Source: Chloroflexota bacterium (GTDB lineage: Bacteria > Chloroflexota > Limnocylindria > QHBO01). From it: a DNA stretch of 64,000 bases. Each line of letters opens with the position of its first letter. Within the stretch, counting starts at the first letter, position 1. The DNA is taken from positions 240,060 through 304,059 of the forward strand of contig JBBDXT010000004.1 of NCBI GenBank assembly GCA_040902225.1, in the 5' to 3' direction. The notes under the pieces are model-generated. The model saw nothing but the letters and a program-made list of their open reading frames with translations, had not been told where the DNA came from and searched no databases. The translations under genes and the position numbers were made by a program. Below are positions 8,440-18,464 of the stretch, piece after piece.

Positions 8440-9405
8440 ATGCAGGGACCGGACCCCTACCTCGACAACTCTGGCAGGGACGACGTCCTCTCGGGTGGCG
8501 TGAAGCTGATCCCGATCACCACGCCGAAGGGCGACTTCCGAGTGTGGACCAGGCGGGTCGGCAACAACCCGACGGTGAAGGTCCTGCTCCTGCACGGGGG
8601 ACCCGGGGCTACGCACGAGTACCTGGCGGCCTTCGACTCGTACTTTCCCGCGGCCGGGATCGAGTACTACTACTACGACCAACTCGGCTCGGCCTACAGC
8701 GACCAACCCGACGACCCGGATCTCTGGACGATCCCCCGGTTCGTCGACGAGGTCGAGCAGGTGCGCCAGGCACTCGCGCTCGACCGCGACAATTTCTACC
8801 TGCTCGGCCAATCCTGGGGCGGCATGCTGGCGATCGAGTACGCCCTCGAGCACCAGCAGCACCTCAAGGGGCTCGTGATCTCCAACATGATGAGCAGCGG
8901 CGCGGCGTACAACGCCTACGCCGAACGCGTGCTCATGCCGGCGATGGACCAGGAGGCGCTCGCGCAGATCAAGCGCCTCGAGGCTGCGAATGCGTTCGAC
9001 GATCCGCGGTACATGGAGCTGCTGATGTCGCACTACTACGTGGACCACATCCTGCGCATGCCACCCGAGGCGTGGCCGGATCCCGTCAACCGCAGCTTCG
9101 CCGCCATCAACCCGGCCATCTATGTGCCGATGCAGGGCCCGAGCGAGCTCGGGGCGAGCGGCACCCTGGTCACCTGGGATCGCACAGCCGATCTTCCGAA
9201 CATCTCGGTTCCGACGCTGGTGATCGGCGCCCGCTACGACACGATGGATCCCGAGTTCATGGAAATGATGGCGGGCAAGGTCCAACGCGGAACGTATCTC
9301 TTTTGCCCCGATGGCAGCCACATGGCGATGTACGACGACCAGGTCACCTATTTGAAGGCATCCTCGACTTCATTCGCAACGTCGAGCAAGGTGCCCAGCG
9401 ATTGA
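8440..9405 (+). CDS. Alpha/beta hydrolase, proline iminopeptidase-like (3' frameshift)
   Basis: An alpha/beta hydrolase with the oxyanion HGGPGATHEYL motif, nucleophile elbow GQSWGGML (serine nucleophile), and the late acid/His motifs around GARYDTMDPEF and CPDGSHMAMYDD. This is the layout of proline iminopeptidases (peptidase S33). The frame as read ends at 9405 with an unrelated tail (KASSTSFATSSK...). One added T in the T-run at 9351-9353 would continue in the next frame to 9428 with the usual family ending YFEGILDFIRNVEQG, so a one-base deletion is inferred. The start is the ATG nine bases after the previous stop; longer frames upstream have no homology. Confidence 0.85.
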   Translation: MQGPDPYLDNSGRDDVLSGGVKLIPITTPKGDFRVWTRRVGNNPTVKVLLLHGGPGATHEYLAAFDSYFPAAGIEYYYYDQLGSAYSDQPDDPDLWTIPRFVDEVEQVRQALALDRDNFYLLGQSWGGMLAIEYALEHQQHLKGLVISNMMSSGAAYNAYAERVLMPAMDQEALAQIKRLEAANAFDDPRYMELLMSHYYVDHILRMPPEAWPDPVNRSFAAINPAIYVPMQGPSELGASGTLVTWDRTADLPNISVPTLVIGARYDTMDPEFMEMMAGKVQRGTYLFCPDGSHMAMYDDQVTYLKASSTSFATSSKVPSD

Positions 9406-9434
9406 TTGACCCTCTCCACGCTCGCTGATAGACT
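9406..9434 (+). promoter_or_regulatory. Promoter of rpsU
   Basis: TTGACC (9406-9411), a 17-base spacer and TAGACT (9429-9434). The expected transcript start near 9441 leaves a leader of about 50 bases that carries a CGCGC/GCGCG inverted repeat (about 9447-9461) and the AGGAGG ribosome site. Confidence 0.7.
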
Positions 9435-9490
9435 CCCCAGGCTTTCGCGCAGGATCGCGCGAGTCCATAGGCTGAGAGGAGGCGAGACGT

Positions 9491-9667
9491 TTGGCAGAGG
9501 TCCGCGTGGGCGAGAACGAGTCGTTCGAGAGCGCGTTGCGCCGCTTCAACAAGAAGATCCAGCAATCGGGGATCCTGGCCGAGGCGCGACGCCGCGAGCA
9601 CTACGAGAAGCCCAGCGTGAAGCGGAAGCGCAAGGAAGCCAAGAAGCGCAAGGTAACCCGCGAATAG
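9491..9667 (+). CDS. rpsU: Ribosomal protein S21 (TTG start)
   Basis: A 58-residue small-subunit ribosomal protein. The sequence [18 protein letters not shown] at the start and [11 protein letters not shown] at the end is typical of bS21, a basic protein near the anti-Shine-Dalgarno end of 16S rRNA. The start is TTG, fixed by an AGGAGG (9477-9482) eight bases upstream. The conserved neighbour YqeY follows, as in many Gram-positive and Chloroflexota genomes. It has its own promoter and lies just beyond the frameshifted hydrolase. Confidence 0.93.
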   Translation: MAEVRVGENESFESALRRFNKKIQQSGILAEARRREHYEKPSVKRKRKEAKKRKVTRE

Positions 9668-9745
9668 CCGCCAGACGCTCCCTCAATTCGCGCGGGCGAC
9701 GGTCAACCGGATCACCAGACGGATGACGCCCACCCCCATCAGCCG

Positions 9746-10192
9746 ATGACCCTGCAGGACCGGATCGAGACCGCCATGCGCGACTCGATGCGCGCCCGTG
9801 ACGAGCGCCGCACCCAGACGCTGCGCATGGCAATGTCTGCCGCCCACAACCGCGAGATCGAGCTCGGCCGATCGATATCCGACGAGGACTACGTCGAGAT
9901 CCTCGGCAAGCAGGTCAAGCAGCGCCGCGAGAGCATCGAGGCGTTCCGGGCCGGCGGTCGCGAGGCGATGGCCGCCAACGAGGAGGCCGAGGCCGAGATC
10001 CTGGCCGAGTTCCTGCCCGAGCCGCTCTCCGCCGAGGAGCTCGAGACGGCGGTCCGCGCAGCGATCGCGGAGACCGGCGCCTCGTCGCCGGCCGACCTCG
10101 GCCGGGTGATGGGCAAGGTCGTGCCGCAGACCAAGGGACGTGCCGACGGGAAGGCCGTCTCTGACCTCGTGCGGCGCCTGCTGGGGAGCTGA
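9746..10192 (+). CDS. YqeY / GatB-related domain protein
   Basis: A 148-residue protein matching the YqeY family, which resembles the tRNA-binding tail domain of GatB, the amidotransferase subunit. Family marks are the TLQDRIETAMRDSMRARDE start, the KQVKQRRESIEAFRAGGR helix, EAEILAEFLPEPLS, and the C-terminal ADLGRVMGKVVPQTKGRADG block. It may act in tRNA-dependent amidation or quality control, but the function is not established. The rpsU-yqeY order is conserved. The 7TM-HD gene follows after three bases. Confidence 0.93.
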   Translation: MTLQDRIETAMRDSMRARDERRTQTLRMAMSAAHNREIELGRSISDEDYVEILGKQVKQRRESIEAFRAGGREAMAANEEAEAEILAEFLPEPLSAEELETAVRAAIAETGASSPADLGRVMGKVVPQTKGRADGKAVSDLVRRLLGS

Positions 10193-10195
10193 GCG

Positions 10196-12307
10196 ATGTT
10201 CATCCCACGCACGCTGGCGAGCACTGAGTCGTCCTCGGGACGAGGGGCTTGGGCCCGCACGGCGATCGTCGGCGGCTTCCTGGCCGTGGCCATCTTCGCC
10301 GTCCTGAGCGTCAACGTTGGCAGCGGCCGGCTGAACCTGTCGGTTGGCGACGTCGCCCAGGCCGATATCACCGCTCCGTTGACGCGCAGCTTCGTCAGCG
10401 ACTCGCAGACCGAGGCGGCCCGCACGGCAGCCGCCAACGCCGTCGCGCCGGTCTACGAACAGATCGGACCCCCTGCCGACATCCGCGACCGCCAGCTCGT
10501 CGCGTACGACAAGATCACGCGCGCGGTCCGCAACGTCCTCCTCCAGCGCGACGCCGGCACGATCACCGAGGACGAGCTGCACCAGCAACTCTCGTCGGCA
10601 GTCCCCGCCCTTGCCGACGACCAGGTCTCGCTGCTGGCGTCGCTGCCGGTGAACAACTGGATGCTCATGGCGGATGCAGGGCGGGGGGTGCTGGAGGCGA
10701 CGCTCTCGGCGGAGGTGCGCGACGATCGGCTGGCCGAGGCTCGGCAGCAGGTACGGACCAACATCACCAACGACCTGCCCCAGCCGCAGCGTGAGCTGGC
10801 CGGCGACCTGGCCGCCGCCCAGGTGGCACCCAACACCCAGCTGTCTGCCTCGAAGACGGCCGCCGCCCGCGCCGCCGCCCGCGCCAGGGTCGTGGATGTG
10901 GTCGTGGAGGTGCGCCAGGGCGAGATCGTGGTGCGCGAGGGCGACCCCATCACGGCGCTCGACGTCGAGAAGCTCGAGCAGCTGGGCCTGACCCGGCCCA
11001 GCCTGGAAGCCGCCACGCTCGCCGGCCATGCCCTGGTGGCCATCCTGCTCGCCTCGCTGCTGGTCGCCTTCCTGTGGCGCTTCGAGCCGACCATCTGGTT
11101 CCGCAACCGCTCGCTGCTGCTCTTCGTGCTTGCGCTGCTGGGAACGGCGGTGGCGTTGCGCATCGCTGCGGATCGGACCCTGTGGGCCTACGTGGTGCCC
11201 ACCGCGGCGACGGTCCTGCTGACTGCCATCCTGCTCGACGGCGCCGCCGGCGCTGCCATGGCGCTGGCCCTGGCAACCCTGGCGGGGGTCATGAACCAGG
11301 ATGCCTTTGGCCCGGCGGCGTACACCCTCGCCGGTGGGCTGGCAGCCGTGATCACGATCGTCCGAGCCGAGCGGCTGAACGTGTTCGTGCGGGCGGGAGT
11401 CGCCATCGGCCTCGTCAACGTGGTGGTGCTCACCGCCTTCAACCTGATGGAGCAGCGCGACGTCGCGGCGATCCTGCAGGGGCTGGCTGCCGGGACGGTG
11501 AACGCCGCGCTGGCCGTCTTCCTGGCGGTCGGCTCGTTCGCCGTGCTCGGCAACCTGTTCGGGATCATGACCGTCTTCCAGCTGCTCGAGCTGGCGAACC
11601 CGTCGTCGCGCCTGCTGCGCAGGCTGCTGATGGAGACCCCGGGGACCTATCACCACAGCGTCATGGTCGGCAACCTCGCCGAGCGGGCGGCCGAGACGAT
11701 CGGCGCGGACCCGCTCCTTGCCCGCGTGGCGGCCTACTACCACGACATCGGCAAGATGAAGAACCCGCTTGCCTTCATCGAGAACCAGGCCGGTGCGCAC
11801 AACATCCACGACGACCTGACGCCCGAGTCGAGCGCCCGCATCATCGCCGGCCACGTGCGCGACGGGATCGACCTGGGATACGAGTTCGGGCTGCCGGTGC
11901 AGATCATCGGCTTCATCCCGCAGCACCACGGCACGAGCGTGATGAGCTACTTCTACGGCAAGGCGCTGCGCGAGCTGGGCGGCGACGAGGAGGTCGCCGC
12001 GCGCGACCGCTATCGCTACCCGGGGCCGAAGCCGCAGAGCCGCGAGGCAGCGATCCTGATGCTGGCCGATGGCGTCGAGGCATCGGTCCGGTCGCTCGAG
12101 GAGAAGGACGAGGTCTCGATCCGTGACATGGTCAATCGCATCGTCGATGCACGGGTCGAGGATGGGCAGCTCGATGAGGCGGAGCTGACCCTGCGCAACC
12201 TGTCGCAGATCAAGGAAGCCTTTGTCCAGCAGCTGCTGGGCATGTACCACACCCGCATCCAGTACCCCGACAACGTCGTGCCGCTTGAGCAAGAACGCGA
12301 GGCTTGA
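10196..12307 (+). CDS. 7TM-HD domain phosphodiesterase (PgpH/YqfF-like)
   Basis: A 703-residue inner-membrane protein with the 7TMR-HD architecture: an N-terminal helix (about 20-40), a large extracytoplasmic 7TMR-HDED domain (45-265), seven helices (about 270-470), and a cytoplasmic HD domain (about 485-690). HD-type metal ligands are visible in TYHHSVMVGNLAERAAE, YYHDIGKMKNP, GHVRDGIDLG and IPQHHGTSVMSYFY, with a late LMLADGVEASVRS block. The Listeria homologue PgpH hydrolyses cyclic di-AMP; that activity is plausible here by family membership. It lies in the usual yqeY-yqfF-ybeY order, so it is probably co-expressed with ribosome-biogenesis genes. Confidence 0.93.
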   Translation: MFIPRTLASTESSSGRGAWARTAIVGGFLAVAIFAVLSVNVGSGRLNLSVGDVAQADITAPLTRSFVSDSQTEAARTAAANAVAPVYEQIGPPADIRDRQLVAYDKITRAVRNVLLQRDAGTITEDELHQQLSSAVPALADDQVSLLASLPVNNWMLMADAGRGVLEATLSAEVRDDRLAEARQQVRTNITNDLPQPQRELAGDLAAAQVAPNTQLSASKTAAARAAARARVVDVVVEVRQGEIVVREGDPITALDVEKLEQLGLTRPSLEAATLAGHALVAILLASLLVAFLWRFEPTIWFRNRSLLLFVLALLGTAVALRIAADRTLWAYVVPTAATVLLTAILLDGAAGAAMALALATLAGVMNQDAFGPAAYTLAGGLAAVITIVRAERLNVFVRAGVAIGLVNVVVLTAFNLMEQRDVAAILQGLAAGTVNAALAVFLAVGSFAVLGNLFGIMTVFQLLELANPSSRLLRRLLMETPGTYHHSVMVGNLAERAAETIGADPLLARVAAYYHDIGKMKNPLAFIENQAGAHNIHDDLTPESSARIIAGHVRDGIDLGYEFGLPVQIIGFIPQHHGTSVMSYFYGKALRELGGDEEVAARDRYRYPGPKPQSREAAILMLADGVEASVRSLEEKDEVSIRDMVNRIVDARVEDGQLDEAELTLRNLSQIKEAFVQQLLGMYHTRIQYPDNVVPLEQEREA

Positions 12308-12326
12308 GCCCCGACCCGGCTGCGCC

Positions 12327-12332
12327 TAGGAT
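12327..12332 (+). promoter_or_regulatory. -10 box of ybeY, leaderless
   Basis: TAGGAT six bases before the ATG at 12339. TTGAGC (12304-12309), which overlaps the previous stop codon, lies 17 bases upstream as a -35 box. No ribosome site is present. Confidence 0.65.
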
Positions 12333-12338
12333 GGCGCC

Positions 12339-12926
12339 ATGGGCTGCGTCGTCACCTTTCACCATCGGATCAGCCAGGATCGGCTGACCGCGGCGATGGA
12401 GCCCCAGGCCCCCGACGCATTTCACGCGCTGCTTGAGTCGGCGCTGGGCGAGACCGCCGAAGCGGCGACGGGCTCCCAGGACGTCGAGATCGAGCTGACG
12501 CTGTGCGGCGACGAGGAGATGACGCACCTCAACTTCGACCACATGGGCGAGCGCGGACCGACCGACGTTCTCGCCTTTCCGCTCCACCAATGGTCGATCG
12601 ACATGGGGCATTCGCACCTGGCCGATGAGGATGCCGGCACTCCGCCCGGACCCCTCCTGCTGGGCGACGTGGTGATCGACGTCGACCAGGCGGTTCGCCA
12701 GGCGGTCGACGGCGGCTGGAGCCCGGCACAGGAGATCGCTCTGTTGTCGGTGCATGGCACGCTCCACCTGGTTGGCCACGACCACGTGGAGATCGAGGAC
12801 GAAGAGGCGATGCGGGCCATCGAGCGGCGGGTCCTGGCACGGCTGCACAAGCGACACGCCGACGTGGGCTGGCAGCCCGGCTCGCTCTTCGACCAGCCAG
12901 CCAACACGGTCTCCGCCGGCGCCTAG
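12339..12926 (+). CDS. ybeY: Endoribonuclease YbeY (rRNA maturation)
   Basis: A 195-residue zinc endoribonuclease for 16S rRNA 3'-end maturation and ribosome quality control. The catalytic signature HGTLHLVGHDH (H-x3-H-x5-H type, around residues 140-150) is present, with the preceding GERGPTDVLAFPL and LLGDVVIDVDQA blocks. At 195 residues it is longer than typical (about 150); the extra length is an insertion between LAFPL and LLGD and a C-terminal tail. It starts at the ATG six bases after TAGGAT. It converges on the FAD oxidase gene with overlapping stop codons. Confidence 0.93.
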   Translation: MGCVVTFHHRISQDRLTAAMEPQAPDAFHALLESALGETAEAATGSQDVEIELTLCGDEEMTHLNFDHMGERGPTDVLAFPLHQWSIDMGHSHLADEDAGTPPGPLLLGDVVIDVDQAVRQAVDGGWSPAQEIALLSVHGTLHLVGHDHVEIEDEEAMRAIERRVLARLHKRHADVGWQPGSLFDQPANTVSAGA

Positions 12927-14068
12927 ATCCATCGGTCTGCCGCGAGCTCGGCGGGTACCGAGGCTCCGCTGAGGATCGCGTCGACCACCAGCGTGGCAGA
13001 GCCCGGGCCGGTCGAGATGCCCCATGGGCCGTGGCCGGCACACACGAAGAGGCCCGCGATGCCCGCGACCGGACCGATGAACGGGCGGCTGTCGACCGAC
13101 TGCGGCCGCGCGCAGACGCGCACCTGGCGCACCGGAGCGCTGCCGATCGCCGGCAGGTAGCGCGTTCCGCGCTCTATCAGCAGCCGCCCAACGCGCCCTG
13201 GGTCGGGCTCGTCCGGCAGGAAGATGGAGCCCAGGGTCGAGACACCCGCCGCGCTCGCAACCGTGAAGAGGGAATGGGGGTCGGCCGCAGGCTCACCCTC
13301 CGCGGCTCGTGCCGCCGCCACCAGCGGGCGGTTGACGGCGTCCACCGCGTCCTGCTCGATGACGTGACGCGGCGCCGCCGTTCCGAGGTCGAGCTGCACG
13401 GTCACGCCCCATGTGCGGCTGATCGGCCGCCAGGTGCCGGCAGGATCGACCAGGGGCGGTGACCACGGGCCGGCCGCGATCAGGACGGCTCCCGCCGCAT
13501 GCCGCGTCCCGTCCGAGAGCGTGACGCCCCTCACCGTCCCGGCTTCGATCCACGGCTCGGCTGCGGCCCCAACGCGCAGCTGCGCACCGCGCTGCGTGGC
13601 CAGCCGGCTGAAGGCGGCGGTGGCCGAGGCGGGAGGAATCGGATAGCCGGTGTCAAGGCGACAGGCGGCGAAACCGGGCACCAGGGATGGCTCGGCGGCT
13701 GCCACTGCATCGGCGTCCACGAATTCCACGGCGAGGTCGGGGACGACGTCGGTCAGGAGCTGCACCTGGCGGAGCGAGGCTTCGGCATCGCGGTTGAGCA
13801 TGAGGACCCCCGCCGGTCGACCCGGTAGCGCAAACCCGTCGTCGGCGAGCGCGAGCTGGCGGTATTGCTCCAGGCTGGCTTGGTACAGCGGGGCCAGGAT
13901 GGCGTCGAAGGGATGCTGGATGGCGCCGAGGTTGCGACCCGATGCCCCCGCGCCAATGGCGGTGGCCTCGTATAGCACGACCGTCGCGTCACGCTCGGCG
14001 AGGATGGCGGCCGCTGAGCAGCCGATGATCCCGCCGCCGATGATGGCGACGTCGGGGGAGCGCGACAT
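12923..14068 (-). CDS. FAD-dependent oxidoreductase (DAO/glycine oxidase family)
   Basis: A 381-residue flavoprotein of the D-amino-acid oxidase fold. The N-terminal dinucleotide-binding motif AIIGGGIIGCSAA with a following VVLYEA strand, GAGASGRNLGAI (the arginine/asparagine FAD loop of this family) and a C-terminal GLFVCAGHGPWGISTGPG FAD-contact motif are all seen. The substrate is probably a secondary or D-amino acid (sarcosine or glycine oxidase-like), but it cannot be fixed. The ATG at 14068 is supported by CACAAT eight bases upstream; an in-frame ATG at 14089 would add seven residues. It diverges from pth with only 30 bases between start codons. Confidence 0.88.
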   Translation of the reverse strand: MSRSPDVAIIGGGIIGCSAAAILAERDATVVLYEATAIGAGASGRNLGAIQHPFDAILAPLYQASLEQYRQLALADDGFALPGRPAGVLMLNRDAEASLRQVQLLTDVVPDLAVEFVDADAVAAAEPSLVPGFAACRLDTGYPIPPASATAAFSRLATQRGAQLRVGAAAEPWIEAGTVRGVTLSDGTRHAAGAVLIAAGPWSPPLVDPAGTWRPISRTWGVTVQLDLGTAAPRHVIEQDAVDAVNRPLVAAARAAEGEPAADPHSLFTVASAAGVSTLGSIFLPDEPDPGRVGRLLIERGTRYLPAIGSAPVRQVRVCARPQSVDSRPFIGPVAGIAGLFVCAGHGPWGISTGPGSATLVVDAILSGASVPAELAADRWI

Positions 14069-14076
14069 TCCGGCGG

Positions 14077-14082
14077 ATTGTG
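14077..14082 (-). promoter_or_regulatory. -10 box of FAD oxidoreductase, leaderless
   Basis: On the minus strand CACAAT ends eight bases before the ATG at 14068. It lies in the 30-base gap shared with the divergent pth gene, whose own weaker CACCAT box (14084-14089, nine bases before ATG 14099) sits beside it. Confidence 0.55.
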
Positions 14083-14098
14083 CCACCATCGGCCGCGC

Positions 14099-14682
14099 AT
14101 GAAGGTCATCTGCGGCCTGGGCAACCCGGGCGAGCGCTACCTGCTCACGCGCCACAACGTCGGCTTTCGGGTGGTGGACCTGCTCGCCGATCGCTGGGGG
14201 CTGACCGGCGCCGGCCGCGTCCGCGATGGCGCGGCGGTGCTCGAGGCCACCCTGCACGAACCGATCGGGAAGGTGCTGCTGGTGAAGCCGCAGCGCTTCA
14301 TGAACCTGTCGGGCTCCGCCCTCAAGGCCGCCATGCGACAGACCGATGCAGATCCCGCCAGCGACCTGCTGGTGATCGCCGACGATGCCGACCTGCCGCT
14401 GGGAAAGGTGCGACTGCGGCGATCGGGCTCGGCGGGCGGGCATAATGGCCTGCGCGACATCATCGACACCCTGGGGAGCGACGAGTTCAACCGGCTGCGG
14501 ATCGGGATCGGCCGGGGCGGTGAGCTGGTCGACCACGTGCTGGCGACCTTCAAGCCGGGGGAGAGGACCCTCGCCAGCGAGGCGGTCGCCACCGGAGCCG
14601 ATGCCGCCGAGCGCTGGCTGCGCGACGGGATCGACGCGGCGATGACCGAGTTCAACGGCCTCGACCTGGGCGAAGCGCCGGA

Positions 14683-14686
<4 letters not shown>
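14099..14686 (+). CDS. pth: Peptidyl-tRNA hydrolase
   Basis: A 195-residue esterase that releases peptides from peptidyl-tRNA dropped by ribosomes. Family marks: MKVICGLGNPGERYLLTRHNVGF at the start, including the catalytic His in RHNVGF and Asn in GNPG, KPQRFMNLSG, the Asp in DDADLPLGKVRLR, and GSAGGHNGLRDI. The ATG at 14099 is preferred; an upstream in-frame ATG at 14078 would give an unusual MCHHRPR extension. mfd overlaps its stop (GTGA), the pth-mfd order known from Gram-positive bacteria. Confidence 0.95.
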
Positions 14687-18055
<3,369 letters not shown>

Positions 18056-18069
<14 letters not shown>

Positions 18070-18304
18070 TCGAGTGGCACTCCATGGTGGCCGATATCTC
18101 GATCCCGTCTTCGGTCGTCGCCTCGATGGTGACGGTTGCGGTGTCGCCGCGATCATCCAGGGTGGCGGTGCCGGTGCCGAGGGTGCCGCCGACCGCCACC
18201 GGGGTGACGTTTATGGTCTCGCTGCCGCCGTTGAAGTACGCAAGGGCCCAGATCGGCACGGCGGTGAGAGGCGAGGCTGGCGTGGCGGCAGTGGCATCGG
18301 TCAT
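18056..18304 (-). CDS. Small hypothetical protein
   Basis: I do not recognise this 82-residue protein. It begins MTDATAATPASPL and then is rich in Thr, Val and Gly with alternating pattern, suggesting beta strands, and has one cysteine near the end (MECHSIKDY). There is no signal peptide or membrane helix. It is considered real because a GGAGGA ribosome site lies about ten bases upstream of the ATG on the minus strand and codon usage looks normal. It overlaps the 3' end of mfd by 14 bases and diverges from acnA. Confidence 0.6.
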
Positions 18305-18464
18305 GGCGAACCCTCTCCTCCGGCGACCATGCGGCGAAGAATACGAGGCTTGAATCGGGGCGTATACTCCGAATTGATCACTCGACCCGGGACGGGCGCA
18401 CCCGTCCGGCGCCGACCGCTCTGATACCGCGCTCCAGGCGCGGATGACGAAGGAGGCGCGTCCC

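Noticed and set aside
9683-12292. 869-codon open frame on the minus strand
   Set aside because: It lies antisense to YqeY and the 7TM-HD gene, both with clear motifs. Long antisense frames are expected at this base composition, and its product has no recognisable motif.
18444-18464. ATG at 18444 as the aconitase start
   Set aside because: The AGGAGG at 18451-18456 lies after it and points to the GTG at 18465.
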